From contig NZ_CP134400.1 in assembly GCF_002968285.2 (NCBI RefSeq), positions 5,022,001-5,086,000 on the forward strand: a DNA stretch of 64,000 nt, in the 5' to 3' direction. The DNA comes from Mycobacterium sp. ITM-2016-00318 (GTDB taxonomy: Bacteria > Actinomycetota > Actinomycetes > Mycobacteriales > Mycobacteriaceae). Numbering within the stretch: the stretch's first letter is position 1; every line of letters starts with the position of its first letter. Under the pieces are notes generated by a model. The model saw nothing but the letters and a program-made list of their open reading frames with translations, was not told the DNA's origin and made no database searches. Of this stretch, positions 10,105 to 18,660 are shown piece after piece. The position numbers and the translations under genes are program-made.

Positions 10105-10553
10105 CAGTTCCTATAGTGCAGCCTGGAGAACATCGTGAGAAGCGCAGCGTAGAACGGAAACAACAGGTAGCTGAACCACACCGGGAAGAAGTCGAAATAG
10201 AAGTCGACGTTGTCGCGCACCACGCCGAAATAGACGTGCATCGGCACACTGAGCCCGATGTAGACGAGCGACCACGTGAAGAACACCCTGTGGGCTCTGG
10301 TCGCGAATTCGACGCGACGCCACAGCAGTATGCCCGTGATCGCTGCGTAGGTCATCGGCACCAGCAACACCTTGTCCGTCGCGGGTGTCATCACGTACTG
10401 CAGGGTGGTTTCGTCGCCGAAGATGACGCGACAGAGGTGCATGCAAAGGCCCATCGCGATGGTGACGATCGCTGCTTCGCGGAAGAAATAGCCGTGTTGC
10501 CGGAAGCTACTGCGAAGGGATGGCTCGCGTACTACATCTGTAGTGGTTGTCAT
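10104..10553 (-). CDS. Small four-helix membrane protein
   Basis: A 149-residue protein with four likely membrane helices (about 25-43, 62-78, 90-108 and 122-142). It contains several His and Arg residues at helix ends (MHLCRVIF, MPVHVYFGV-like segment). No cofactor motif I can name is present. It is the first gene of a two-gene operon with a TetR regulator whose operators flank its start, so its expression is probably induced by a compound sensed by that regulator. I do not recognise the family. Confidence 0.7.
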
Positions 10554-10582
10554 GCACCGACGGTACCACTACACCTGTAGTG
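10531..10582. promoter_or_regulatory. Twin palindromic operators of the TetR/membrane-protein operon
   Basis: ACTACA-TC-TGTAGT (10531-10544) and CACTACA-CC-TGTAGTG (10567-10582) are near-identical palindromes centred 37 bp apart. They flank the start codon at 10553. The first lies inside the opening codons of the membrane-protein gene, the second in its promoter region. This is the expected layout for autorepression by the TetR protein encoded in the same operon. Confidence 0.75.
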
Positions 10583-10597
10583 CTCGTCAAGACTGGT

Positions 10598-11050
10598 TTA
10601 TGGCTTCGCCGGGAGATTGGCCAGCCAGCTGTCGGGGAGCAGCTCGATCAGCTGCCCGTCCGGGTCACGGATCATCGCGAAATGCTCAGAGTTCGCACCC
10701 TCGACAAGAGACCCGCCGAAGGCTTCCACCTGCGCTAACACGCCTTCCAGATCGGACACCGACAGCGAGATGTGCGTCAGGCCGACCTCGTCCATCACCC
10801 GCTTCTCGCGTACCTGCGCCTTGCGCTGCGAATAATCGATCAGCTCGAGTACGAAGCCGTCGCGGACCAGGTACGTCGCCCGGACTCCGATCGGGCCGTC
10901 GAGCTGCAGAAGCGCGGCGGTGCCCTCGTCGGGCAGATCGAGGTCCCACCAGAACTGAAAGCCGAGCAACTCCTCGTAGAAGCGGCGCGACCGGTCGCGG
11001 TCGGTGACGCACAGCCCGACGTGGTTGAAGACCGTTCGGAAATTCGACAC
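10598..11050 (-). CDS. VOC (glyoxalase/dioxygenase) superfamily protein
   Basis: A 150-residue protein built from two beta-alpha-beta-beta-beta units typical of the vicinal oxygen chelate fold. Candidate metal ligands are His10 in FNHVGLCV, Glu in FVLELIDY, His in LTHISLSV and Glu in GQLIELL near the C terminus. Members act as glyoxalases, dioxygenases, epimerases or resistance proteins, and the substrate cannot be read here. The start is GTG 11050. It is divergent from the P450 gene with only 34 bases between, so they may share control. Confidence 0.8.
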   Translation of the reverse strand: MSNFRTVFNHVGLCVTDRDRSRRFYEELLGFQFWWDLDLPDEGTAALLQLDGPIGVRATYLVRDGFVLELIDYSQRKAQVREKRVMDEVGLTHISLSVSDLEGVLAQVEAFGGSLVEGANSEHFAMIRDPDGQLIELLPDSWLANLPAKP

Positions 11051-11084
11051 GACTCCGCCTCTCTAAACCTGCAAAGATAGCGCA

Positions 11085-12347
11085 ATGGGCCGCCCGGACG
11101 TCAGCAGCGACGCGACCCTGAACTTCGATCATCACTGCGACGACTACCAGCGCAACGAGCTCGCGATCAACGCCGACCTGCGCAACCGGTGCCCGGTCGC
11201 ATGGAATGAGAACTACGGCGGGTTCTGGTTCGTCACCGGCTATGACGCCGTCGCGGCGGTGGCGCGCGACGGCGAAACGTTCGCGCACAAGTACGAGCCC
11301 GACGCTCCCGACGGAGTCAGCTATCAGGGCGAGATGGGGGTCCCGCGCCCCGAAGGCCAACCGCCACTTGGCATCGGCGAGGTCGACGGCCCGTATCACC
11401 TGGCGCTGCGACGGGCGCTCACCCCCTTCTTCTCCACCGGCGCCGTCGAGAGGATGCGGCCGTTCATGGAGCAGTCGGTCCACTGGTTCCTCGACCAGCG
11501 GATCGCCGACGGGCGGATGGACCTCGTGAATGACTATGCCAGCCCGGTGCCCGCAATCCTCACCATGCGGTTGATGGGCCTGCCGTTGGACGACTGGCAG
11601 CGCTACGCCGACCTGTTCCACTCGGTGATGGCCGCGAACGGCGGCGACGACTACAACAGCGCGATCGCCGAGGTGCCCGGGATGCTCGACGGACTGCTGA
11701 GATTCATCGCGGCCCGCCGGGCGGAACCGCGCGACGACCTGACGAGTTTCCTCACTGCGTTCGACATCGACGGCAGGTACCTGACTGACACCCAACTGCT
11801 CGACATCCTGTGGAACCTCATCGGCGGCGGAGTCGACACCACGACGTCGCTGACGGCGCTGAGCCTGCTGCACCTCGGTACTCATCCGGAACTGCGCTCG
11901 CGGCTCATCGAGCGGCCGGAGCTGTATCGCAGTGCGGCGGAAGAGTTTCTGCGGTTCTTCTCCGTCAACAAGCAGCTGAGCCGCACCGTCAGCCGCGACA
12001 CCGTGCTCGGCGGCCAACCTTTGCGGCGAAACGACCGGCTGCTGATCAGTTGGATCAGTGCCAACCACGACGAATCCGAGTTCCACTGTCCTGGCGAGGT
12101 GATGCTCGACCGCTCACCCAACCACCACGTCGCGTTCGGGCTTGGACCGCACCGATGCATCGGTGCACCGCTTGCGCGCGTCATGTTCGAGGTGATGGTC
12201 AGGGCCGTGCTGGAACGCATGCCCGACTACGAGATCGACCTCGACGGCGTCGAGCGGTACGCGGGCAACCCGACGATGGACGGGGTGGGCAGGCTTCCCG
12301 TGACGTTCAAGCCCGGACTGTCGCTGGGCACACCGCCCCCCCAGTGA
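11085..12347 (+). CDS. Cytochrome P450
   Basis: A 420-residue soluble bacterial P450. The I-helix segment GGGVDTTTS replaces the usual AGxxT form, the K-helix ExxR is in EEFLRFF, and the heme-binding loop FGLGPHRCIGAPLAR has the axial cysteine at about residue 358. It would need ferredoxin and ferredoxin reductase, neither encoded nearby. The closest relatives by feel are the actinobacterial CYP families acting on steroids, terpenes or fatty acids, but no family can be assigned. It is divergent from the VOC gene. Confidence 0.93.
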   Translation: MGRPDVSSDATLNFDHHCDDYQRNELAINADLRNRCPVAWNENYGGFWFVTGYDAVAAVARDGETFAHKYEPDAPDGVSYQGEMGVPRPEGQPPLGIGEVDGPYHLALRRALTPFFSTGAVERMRPFMEQSVHWFLDQRIADGRMDLVNDYASPVPAILTMRLMGLPLDDWQRYADLFHSVMAANGGDDYNSAIAEVPGMLDGLLRFIAARRAEPRDDLTSFLTAFDIDGRYLTDTQLLDILWNLIGGGVDTTTSLTALSLLHLGTHPELRSRLIERPELYRSAAEEFLRFFSVNKQLSRTVSRDTVLGGQPLRRNDRLLISWISANHDESEFHCPGEVMLDRSPNHHVAFGLGPHRCIGAPLARVMFEVMVRAVLERMPDYEIDLDGVERYAGNPTMDGVGRLPVTFKPGLSLGTPPPQ

Positions 12348-12350
12348 GTC

Positions 12351-13340
12351 CTAGAAGAGAGCGAACTGGCCGCCGTCGAGGGTGTGGTCGGTGAACTCCT
12401 CGATGTCGGTTCCCGCGACCACGCCCTCGAGGCACGCCATGAAGTCGGCATCGGAGACCAGCGGCACGCCGAGCTCTCCTGCCTGATACCCCCTGCCCTG
12501 CTCGGGCTCAGGCACGTTGCAGATCACCAACGACGTTTCCGGGTCGATGGTGTCGGTGTAGGCCAAGCCTGCGTGCACGATGCGCTCGACGAGTTCCTCG
12601 TGGGTGCGCGACACTTCGGCCGACAGCGCGACCCGCATCCCCTGCACGAGCGGACGCCCGTGGACGTAGCGGCCGGGGTTGAGGTACGGGCACGGCATGC
12701 GCGACGCGATCATCTTGAGTGGGCGCAGCTCGTCGTGGGTGACAAGCCCACTTGGCCAGGTATGGCGCTCCACCGGCCGCAGCGGCAGCCAGACCTTGCG
12801 TTCCCGCGCGCGCACCAGCGCCGGTTTGAGGATCTGCGCCAACACCAGCGCGTCGTCCAGCGCATCGTGCGGCTTCATCTGGCTGATTCCCCAATGTGCC
12901 GCCAGCGTCTCCAGGCGCATGTTGTCGCAGTCGAGGCCAAGGCGTCGGGCGAGCTCGACGGTGCACATGACGCTGTCGATCGGCAGCTCGACCGCGGCGA
13001 GTTCGGCCTCCGCGGCCAGGAACGAATAGTCGAAGTTCACGTTGTGGGCGACCAGGGTGCGACCGCGCAACACCTCGATCAGCTTTGGCGCGACGTCGGC
13101 GAAGGTCGGCTGACCGGATAGCATCTCCGCGGTCAGGCCGTGCACGTGGGTGGGTCCTGGATCGACGCCTGGATTCAACAGGCTCGCGACGCTGCGCTCG
13201 ACGTTTCCGTCGTCGCCGACGGCGAGGGCCGCCACGCTGACCACGCGAGCGTGGCCCGGTCGGAAGCCGGTCGTCTCGACGTCGACGACCGCCCAACCCT
13301 CGCCGGGCTCGGCGGCGGGCCGGCCCCACGTGTGGCTCAC
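12351..13340 (-). CDS. DnaQ-like DEDDh exonuclease with C-terminal BRCT-like domain
   Basis: Predicted 3'-5' exonuclease of 329 residues, the same length as M. tuberculosis Rv3711c. The exonuclease fold carries VDVETTG (Exo I, residues 19-25), HNVNFDYSFL (Exo II) and HDALDDA (Exo III, DEDDh type). After a linker, residues about 230-325 look like a BRCT domain (MRVALSAEVSRTHEELV and TSLVICN). Such proteins resemble the polymerase III epsilon subunit and may act in proofreading or repair. GTG 13340 is chosen because upstream sequence in frame is not conserved-looking and belongs to the divergent promoter. It is divergent from murT. Confidence 0.88.
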   Translation of the reverse strand: MSHTWGRPAAEPGEGWAVVDVETTGFRPGHARVVSVAALAVGDDGNVERSVASLLNPGVDPGPTHVHGLTAEMLSGQPTFADVAPKLIEVLRGRTLVAHNVNFDYSFLAAEAELAAVELPIDSVMCTVELARRLGLDCDNMRLETLAAHWGISQMKPHDALDDALVLAQILKPALVRARERKVWLPLRPVERHTWPSGLVTHDELRPLKMIASRMPCPYLNPGRYVHGRPLVQGMRVALSAEVSRTHEELVERIVHAGLAYTDTIDPETSLVICNVPEPEQGRGYQAGELGVPLVSDADFMACLEGVVAGTDIEEFTDHTLDGGQFALF

Positions 13341-13415
13341 AAGATCAGGATGGCACGAGCGGCTGACAAGCCTCGGCCGCTGAGGTTGCGTGTCGGCCAC
13401 ATAAAATGCACACCA

Positions 13416-14714
13416 ATGGTCACAGCTCGTGGACGAATCGCGCTGGCGGCCGGCTCCGCCGCACGCTGGTCGTCGCGGGTGACCGGTCGGGGTGCAGGCG
13501 CGATGATCGGCGGTCTGGTGTCGATGACGCTGGACAAATCGATCCTGCGCCAGCTCGGCGCGGGCCGCTCGACGGTCATCGTCACCGGCACCAACGGCAA
13601 GTCCACGACCACCCGGATGACGGCGGCCGCGCTCGGCACCCGCGGCCCCGTCGCCACCAACGCCGAGGGCGCCAACATGGACGCGGGCCTGGTCGCGGCA
13701 CTCGCCGCCGCCCCTGACGCAGGCCTGGCGGCTCTTGAGGTAGACGAGATGCACGTGCCGCACGTCGCCGACGCGGTGAACCCGGCGGTGATCGTCCTGT
13801 TGAACCTGTCCCGCGATCAGCTCGACCGGGTCGGTGAGATCAACCACATCGAGCGCACGCTGCGGGCCGGGCTCGCGCGCCACCCCGACACCGTCGTCGT
13901 CGCCAACTGTGACGACGTGCTGATGACGTCAGCGGCCTACGACAGCCGCAATGTCGTATGGGTCGCCGCGGGCGGCGGCTGGGCCAACGACTCGGTGAGC
14001 TGCCCGCGCAGCGGCGAGATCATCGTCCGCGACGGCTACCACTGGTACTCCACGGGAACGGATTTCAAGCGACCGACCCCGCAATGGTGGTACGACGACG
14101 CGAACATCTACGGTCCCGAAGGGTTCTCGGTGCCGATGCAGCTCGCGCTGCCGGGAACCGTCAACCGCGGCAACGCAACTCAGGCGGTGGCCGCCGCCGT
14201 CGCACTGGGCGCCGACCCGGGGGCAGCGGTGACAGCGGCCTCCGGCGTCGACGAGGTCGCCGGCCGGTACAGCACCGTGCAACTGGGCACGCACACCGTG
14301 CGGATGCTGCTCGCCAAGAACCCGGCGGGCTGGCAGGAGGCGCTGTCGATGGTCGACACCGACGCCGGCTCGGTGGTGATCTCGGTCAACGGCCAGGTGC
14401 CCGACGGCGAGGATCTGTCGTGGCTGTGGGACGTCAACTTCGAACATTTCGTGAACCATCCGGTGGTGGCCGCGGGTGAGCGCGGTACGGACCTTGCGGT
14501 GCGGCTCGGCTATGCGGGCGTCGAGCACACGTTGGTGCACAACGCCGTCGAGGCGATCACGTCGTGCCCGCCAGGCCATGTCGAGGTCGTCGCGAACTAC
14601 ACCGCGTTCCTGCAACTGAATCGCACCTTGGGACGAGGCGGCCGTGGTCCCAGGGGGCTGGAGCGATGGGCCCACACCCGCAGGGTAGGGGACGACTCGG
14701 GGGAAGATGGCTGA
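13416..14714 (+). CDS. murT: Lipid II isoglutaminyl synthase subunit MurT
   Basis: ATP-binding subunit of the enzyme that amidates the D-glutamate of lipid II. The 432-residue protein has a Mur-ligase core with the P-loop VTGTNGKSTTTR (about residues 51-62), LEVDEMH, and LNLSRDQLDR, followed by a DUF1727-type C-terminal domain. The region equivalent to the zinc ribbon of S. aureus MurT (around SVSCPRSGEI) keeps only one cysteine. TAAAAT at 13402-13407 sits nine bases before the ATG, so the transcript may be leaderless. Overlaps gatD by 8 bases; the two subunits form one enzyme. Confidence 0.93.
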   Translation: MVTARGRIALAAGSAARWSSRVTGRGAGAMIGGLVSMTLDKSILRQLGAGRSTVIVTGTNGKSTTTRMTAAALGTRGPVATNAEGANMDAGLVAALAAAPDAGLAALEVDEMHVPHVADAVNPAVIVLLNLSRDQLDRVGEINHIERTLRAGLARHPDTVVVANCDDVLMTSAAYDSRNVVWVAAGGGWANDSVSCPRSGEIIVRDGYHWYSTGTDFKRPTPQWWYDDANIYGPEGFSVPMQLALPGTVNRGNATQAVAAAVALGADPGAAVTAASGVDEVAGRYSTVQLGTHTVRMLLAKNPAGWQEALSMVDTDAGSVVISVNGQVPDGEDLSWLWDVNFEHFVNHPVVAAGERGTDLAVRLGYAGVEHTLVHNAVEAITSCPPGHVEVVANYTAFLQLNRTLGRGGRGPRGLERWAHTRRVGDDSGEDG

Positions 14715-15423
14715 CTCGACGGTACGGATCGGCCTGGTGCTGCCCGATGTGATGGGCACATACGGCGACGGCGGTAACTCCGTGGTGATGCGGCAACGGT
14801 TGCGGCTCAGGGGTTTCGACGCCGAGATCGTCAATATCACGCTCGACGATCCGGTGCCGTCCACCCTGGACCTGTACACGCTCGGCGGCGCGGAGGACTA
14901 TGCGCAGCGCCTCGCGACGCGGCACCTGATCCGCTATCCGGGCCTGCAGGAGGCCGCGGCCAAGGGCGCGCCGGTGGTGGCGATCTGCGCGGCGATCCAG
15001 GTGCTGGGGCACTGGTATGAGACGTCTGCCGGTGAACGGGTCGACGGTGTCGGACTGCTGGACCTGACGACGTCGCCGCAGCCGAAGCGAACCATCGGCG
15101 AGGTGGTGAGCCAGCCGCTGCTGCCCGGCCTCACCGACCGGCTGACCGGCTTCGAGAACCACCGGGGCGGAACGGTTCTAGGGTCCAATGCGCAGCCGTT
15201 GGCCACGGTGATCTCCGGTGCGGGCAACCGGGAGGGCGACGGAATCGACGGCGCCGTGCAGGGCAGCGTCGTCGCCACGTATCTTCACGGCCCGTGCCTC
15301 GCGCGCAATCCGCAGCTGGCGGACCGTATGTTGGCGCAGGTCGTCGGCGACCTCGCACCGCTGGAACTGCCCGAGGTGGACCTGCTACGCCGCGAACGGC
15401 TCGCCGCACCCCGCCGCGTGTAG
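14707..15423 (+). CDS. gatD: Lipid II isoglutaminyl synthase glutamine amidotransferase subunit GatD
   Basis: Class I (CobQ-like) glutaminase of 238 residues that supplies ammonia to MurT. The nucleophile is Cys94 in VVAICAAIQVLG and the catalytic His is His194 in ATYLHGPCLARN; FENHRGGT is also typical of this group. Its ATG lies inside the end of murT. The 3' end overlaps the convergent DUF559 gene by 39 bases. Peptidoglycan amidation by this pair is important for crosslinking in mycobacteria. Confidence 0.94.
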   Translation: MADSTVRIGLVLPDVMGTYGDGGNSVVMRQRLRLRGFDAEIVNITLDDPVPSTLDLYTLGGAEDYAQRLATRHLIRYPGLQEAAAKGAPVVAICAAIQVLGHWYETSAGERVDGVGLLDLTTSPQPKRTIGEVVSQPLLPGLTDRLTGFENHRGGTVLGSNAQPLATVISGAGNREGDGIDGAVQGSVVATYLHGPCLARNPQLADRMLAQVVGDLAPLELPEVDLLRRERLAAPRRV

Positions 15424-16245
15424 CGCGTCACCGACTCTGGCCAGCCAATCGTGCGGGCTGTCTTCGGCGATCACCCGGATAACGGTCCAGCCGAGTGCTT
15501 CCAGCATCCGCAGCCGCGCAATGTCCTTGACGTACTGCTTGCGATCTTTGCGGTGGTGATCACCGTCGTATTCCACCGCGACCATGAAGTCCCGCCAGCC
15601 CATGTCTAGGTATGCGACCGGCTGCGTGGACCTGGCCAGCACGGGTATCTGCGTCTCCGGACGCGGAAACCCCGCGTCGTGCAGCCACAATCGCGTCATG
15701 CTCTCGCGCGGTGACTCTGCGCCTCCGTCGACCAGCGGAAGCAGTTCGCGGAGTTGGCGCACGTTCCTGGCGCGCGGGTACCGCTCGGCAAGTGCGAGCA
15801 CCGCATCGGGCGAGAACTTCTGGTTCCACATCAGCGCGTCCAACCGCGCCAACGCCTCTGGTCTGTCCAGATGGCGACCCAGATCGAACGCCGTGCGAAC
15901 CCTGGTCGTGACGGGCAATCCGGATCTTCTCGTGATTTCATCGTCGGCGACTCGTTCCGCGCGGGCGACCAAGCCGTCCTGGGGTGCGCATTTCACACCG
16001 AGGAGCTCGATCGGCACCGTTGGGTCCACCCATGGGGCGCCATGGAGAGCCGACGCCGCCACCCCGGCCACGGCTCCCCGCCGACGCGATGCGAGCCAGG
16101 CACCTATGGCGCGATCCCGCAGGGACGCCTCACGCTCCTTGGGTATGTACACGCCGCGATACAGCTTCGTGTACCAACGGCGCAGTTCGTGACGGGTCAC
16201 CACTCCGGCCGCGACGGCTTCGCCACCCAATATCACCTGACTCAT
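15385..16245 (-). CDS. AbiEi-like N-terminal / DUF559 endonuclease-like protein (Rv3714c-type)
   Basis: A 286-residue protein common in mycobacteria. The N-terminal part (GVVTRHELRRWYTKLYRGVYIP) is like the winged-helix found in AbiEi antitoxins. The C-terminal part has a PD-(D/E)XK-like nuclease pattern: VAYLDMGW, then VAVEYDGDHHRKDRKQYVKD and ALGWTVIRV, as in DUF559/Vsr-type endonucleases. A role in nicking or restriction is plausible but unproven. The gene overlaps gatD head-on at its 3' end, and nested palindromes lie in front of its start. Such genes occur in many copies per mycobacterial genome. Confidence 0.78.
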   Translation of the reverse strand: MSQVILGGEAVAAGVVTRHELRRWYTKLYRGVYIPKEREASLRDRAIGAWLASRRRGAVAGVAASALHGAPWVDPTVPIELLGVKCAPQDGLVARAERVADDEITRRSGLPVTTRVRTAFDLGRHLDRPEALARLDALMWNQKFSPDAVLALAERYPRARNVRQLRELLPLVDGGAESPRESMTRLWLHDAGFPRPETQIPVLARSTQPVAYLDMGWRDFMVAVEYDGDHHRKDRKQYVKDIARLRMLEALGWTVIRVIAEDSPHDWLARVGDALHAAGCGEPFAA

Positions 16246-16289
16246 GACTGCATCGTGCAGGCAGGCACCGACAACGCTCGAGATCCGAG

Positions 16290-16333
16290 TTTTGTAGCGA
16301 AAGTGCGAGAGAACGTCTACAAAAGTCGACTTT
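16290..16333. promoter_or_regulatory. Nested palindromes upstream of the DUF559 gene
   Basis: TTTTGTAG (16290-16297) and CTACAAAA (16317-16324) form an 8-bp inverted repeat with a 19-base spacer. The second arm runs into the perfect 12-bp palindrome AAAGTCGACTTT (16322-16333). They lie 45-88 bases before the minus-strand start at 16245 and just after recR. They may be an operator, a recR terminator, or a target site of the nuclease-like protein. Confidence 0.5.
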
Positions 16334-16339
16334 CACGAA

Positions 16340-16951
16340 TCACGTCAGGGCGCGGCGGCCGGAGAGCGCCCGGCCGAGCGTCAGCTCGTCGGCGAACTCC
16401 AGGTCGCCACCCATCGGCAGACCCGACGCGATGCGCGTGACGGCGAGCCCGGGGATGTCGCGAAGCATCCGAACCAGATAGGTGGCTGTCGCCTCACCCT
16501 CGGTGTTGGGGTCGGTCGCGATGATCACCTCGGCGATATCGACGCCGTCGACTCGCTCGCCAATCCTGTTGAGAAGCTCGCGAATTCGCAGCTGCTCAGG
16601 ACCGACACCGGATAGCGGGTCAAGCGCGCCACCGAGTATGTGGTAGCGGCCGCGGAACTCGCGGGTGCGCTCGACGGCCTGCACGTCCTTCGGCTCCTCG
16701 ACCACGCACACCAGCGACGCGTCGCGGCGCGGGTCCAAGCAGATCCGGCAGCGGTCGTCGTCGGAGACGTTTCCGCACACCGCGCAGAACCTGACCCCGT
16801 CGCGCACCTTGTTGAGCACCGCGGTCAGCCGGTCGATGTCCGGAGGCTCGACCGAGAGCAGGTGAAATGCGATGCGCTGCGCACTCTTCGGGCCGATGCC
16901 CGGTAGCTTGCCCAGTTCGTCGATGAGGTCCTGGACCGGTCCCTCAAACAT
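16340..16951 (-). CDS. recR: Recombination protein RecR
   Basis: RecR works with RecO and RecF to load RecA at gaps. The 203-residue sequence has the N-terminal helix-hairpin-helix ([18 protein letters not shown]), a C4 zinc finger (Cys56, Cys59, Cys68, Cys71), and the Toprim domain ([14 protein letters not shown], then [18 protein letters not shown]). It lies 12 bases downstream of the ybaB homologue, the conserved pairing seen in many bacteria. Confidence 0.97.
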   Translation of the reverse strand: MFEGPVQDLIDELGKLPGIGPKSAQRIAFHLLSVEPPDIDRLTAVLNKVRDGVRFCAVCGNVSDDDRCRICLDPRRDASLVCVVEEPKDVQAVERTREFRGRYHILGGALDPLSGVGPEQLRIRELLNRIGERVDGVDIAEVIIATDPNTEGEATATYLVRMLRDIPGLAVTRIASGLPMGGDLEFADELTLGRALSGRRALT

Positions 16952-16963
16952 AGCGGCTCAAAC

Positions 16964-17296
16964 TCACACGCCTGGTAGACCCAGATCGCCCATGCCGCCC
17001 GCCAGCGGCCCGAGTCGTTCCTGGGCCAGCAGGGTGACCTGGCGGGCCGCATCGGCGTGCGCGCCGACGAGCAGGTCCTGCAGCGTTTCGACGTCGTTCG
17101 GGTCGACGACCTTCGGATCGATCGACACGCCGACGACCTCGCCGCTGCCCTTCATGGTGACCTGAACCAGACCGCCGCCGGCCTGCCCGTGCACCTCGGT
17201 GTTGGCCAGCAGTTCCTGGGCCTCCATCAGCTTCTGCTGAACCTGTTGCGCCTGCGCGAGGAGCGCCGACATGTCGGGCTGGCCTCCGGGTTGCAT
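16964..17296 (-). CDS. YbaB/EbfC family nucleoid-associated protein
   Basis: A 110-residue DNA-binding protein with a long N-terminal coiled helix ([19 protein letters not shown], residues 9-27), then the beta segment [20 protein letters not shown] and the [17 protein letters not shown] helix that define the family. It is dimeric and nucleoid-associated, and genetically linked to recR, which it precedes in the same operon. Confidence 0.93.
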   Translation of the reverse strand: MQPGGQPDMSALLAQAQQVQQKLMEAQELLANTEVHGQAGGGLVQVTMKGSGEVVGVSIDPKVVDPNDVETLQDLLVGAHADAARQVTLLAQERLGPLAGGMGDLGLPGV

Positions 17297-17406
17297 GATT
17301 GGTCCCCTTGCGTGTTGGTAACTACGTGGTCTCGACTTGGTTGCGCTCGCCGGTACGCAGCGTTTCGGTCTTTCAAGCGTAGACGCCCAGCGGCTACGTT
17401 GGCGCC

Positions 17407-18159
17407 GTGCGTGTGTCAGCGACCCTTCGTGTCGGCGCGACTGCGGCTGCCTGCCTAGTCGTCGCGGGGTCGACGCTCGCCGCCCCGATCTCCGCCGCGC
17501 CCGCCAACATCAGGGGCATGGTCGTGTTTCTCGACCCCGGCCACAACGGCGCCAACGACAGCTCTATCAGCCGCCAGGTGCCCACCGGCCGCGGCGGGAC
17601 CAAGAACTGCCAGGAAAGCGGCACGTCGACGGGCGACGGCTATCCCGAACACAGCTTCACCTGGGAGACCACGCTGCGGATCCGCCAGAAGCTGACCGCG
17701 TTGGGCGTGCGGACCGCGATGTCGCGCGGCAACGACACCGGCCTCGGCCCCTGCGTCGACGAGCGCGCCGCGATGGCCAACTCGCTGAAACCCAATGCCA
17801 TCGTCAGCGTCCACGCCGACGGCGGCCCGTCCACCGGCCGCGGATTCCACGTGCTGTACTCGTCGCCGCCGCTCAATCAGGCCCAGGCGGGCCCGTCGGT
17901 GCAGTTCGCCACGGTGATGCGCGACCAGCTGCGTGCCGCGGGCCTGGTGCCCTCGACCTACGTCGGGAGCGACGGCCTCAACCCGCGCTCCGATATCGCG
18001 GGTCTGAACCTGGCGCAGTACCCGTCGGTTCTCGTCGAGCTGGGCAATATGAAGAACCCCGCCGACGCGGGCCTGATCACCACACCCGAGGGCCGGCAAA
18101 AATACGCCGACGCGGTGGTCAACGGCATCGCGGGCTTCCTCGGCGCGCAGCCGCGTTAG
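17407..18159 (+). CDS. ami1: N-acetylmuramoyl-L-alanine amidase, Ami1/Rv3717 type
   Basis: A secreted zinc amidase that cleaves the glycan-peptide bond of peptidoglycan. Of 250 residues, about 1-31 form a signal peptide ([18 protein letters not shown]). The Amidase_3 domain has FLDPGHNG (His46), the Glu in CQESG (Glu70) and SVHADGG (His136) as likely zinc ligands. TACGTT at 17395-17400 ends seven bases before the GTG, so the message is probably leaderless. It overlaps the convergent SRPBCC gene by four bases. Confidence 0.92.
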   Translation: MRVSATLRVGATAAACLVVAGSTLAAPISAAPANIRGMVVFLDPGHNGANDSSISRQVPTGRGGTKNCQESGTSTGDGYPEHSFTWETTLRIRQKLTALGVRTAMSRGNDTGLGPCVDERAAMANSLKPNAIVSVHADGGPSTGRGFHVLYSSPPLNQAQAGPSVQFATVMRDQLRAAGLVPSTYVGSDGLNPRSDIAGLNLAQYPSVLVELGNMKNPADAGLITTPEGRQKYADAVVNGIAGFLGAQPR

Positions 18160-18596
18160 CTGCTTTCGACGGCCTTCTTCAGGTTGTCCAGCACCTGGGC
18201 CTGAATCTTCTTCAACCCCAACGGCGCGAAAGTCTTCTCGAAGAAGCCGCCGATGCCTCCGGCGCCCTGCCATGACGTCTTGACCGTGACCGACGAGCCG
18301 GGCCCCGACGGTGCGACGGTCCAGTTGGTGACCATCGAGCTGTTGGCGTCCTTCTCGATGACGGTGTGGCCTGCCACGTCGACTGAGGCCTTGACGTCGC
18401 GGACCCGCGACTTCGTCGCCTGCAACTTCCAGGTCGCCACGGTGCCCGCACCCTGACCGCCTTCGAGCACGGCGTAATCACGGTAGTGCTCCGAGAGGAT
18501 CTTCGGGCGAACCGTTGTGTAATCCGACACAGCCGCCAACACCTTCTCCGGCGTGGCGTCGATCAAGACGCTGCTCGACGCGCTGACCTGTCCCAT
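18156..18596 (-). CDS. SRPBCC (START-like) family protein, Rv3718c type
   Basis: A 146-residue protein of the polyketide cyclase/dehydrase SRPBCC superfamily, starting MGQVSASSSVLIDATPEKVL, which is the typical first strand and helix of the helix-grip fold. Such proteins bind hydrophobic ligands in a deep cavity. No active-site signature points to a reaction. It lies between ami1 and the FAD reductase, divergent from the latter, as in M. tuberculosis. Confidence 0.85.
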   Translation of the reverse strand: MGQVSASSSVLIDATPEKVLAAVSDYTTVRPKILSEHYRDYAVLEGGQGAGTVATWKLQATKSRVRDVKASVDVAGHTVIEKDANSSMVTNWTVAPSGPGSSVTVKTSWQGAGGIGGFFEKTFAPLGLKKIQAQVLDNLKKAVESS

Positions 18597-18660
18597 CTCC
18601 TGTGACTCCCCTCTTCGTGGTGCGGTCGCATCAGCCGCAACCGCGGACTAGCGTATATGC

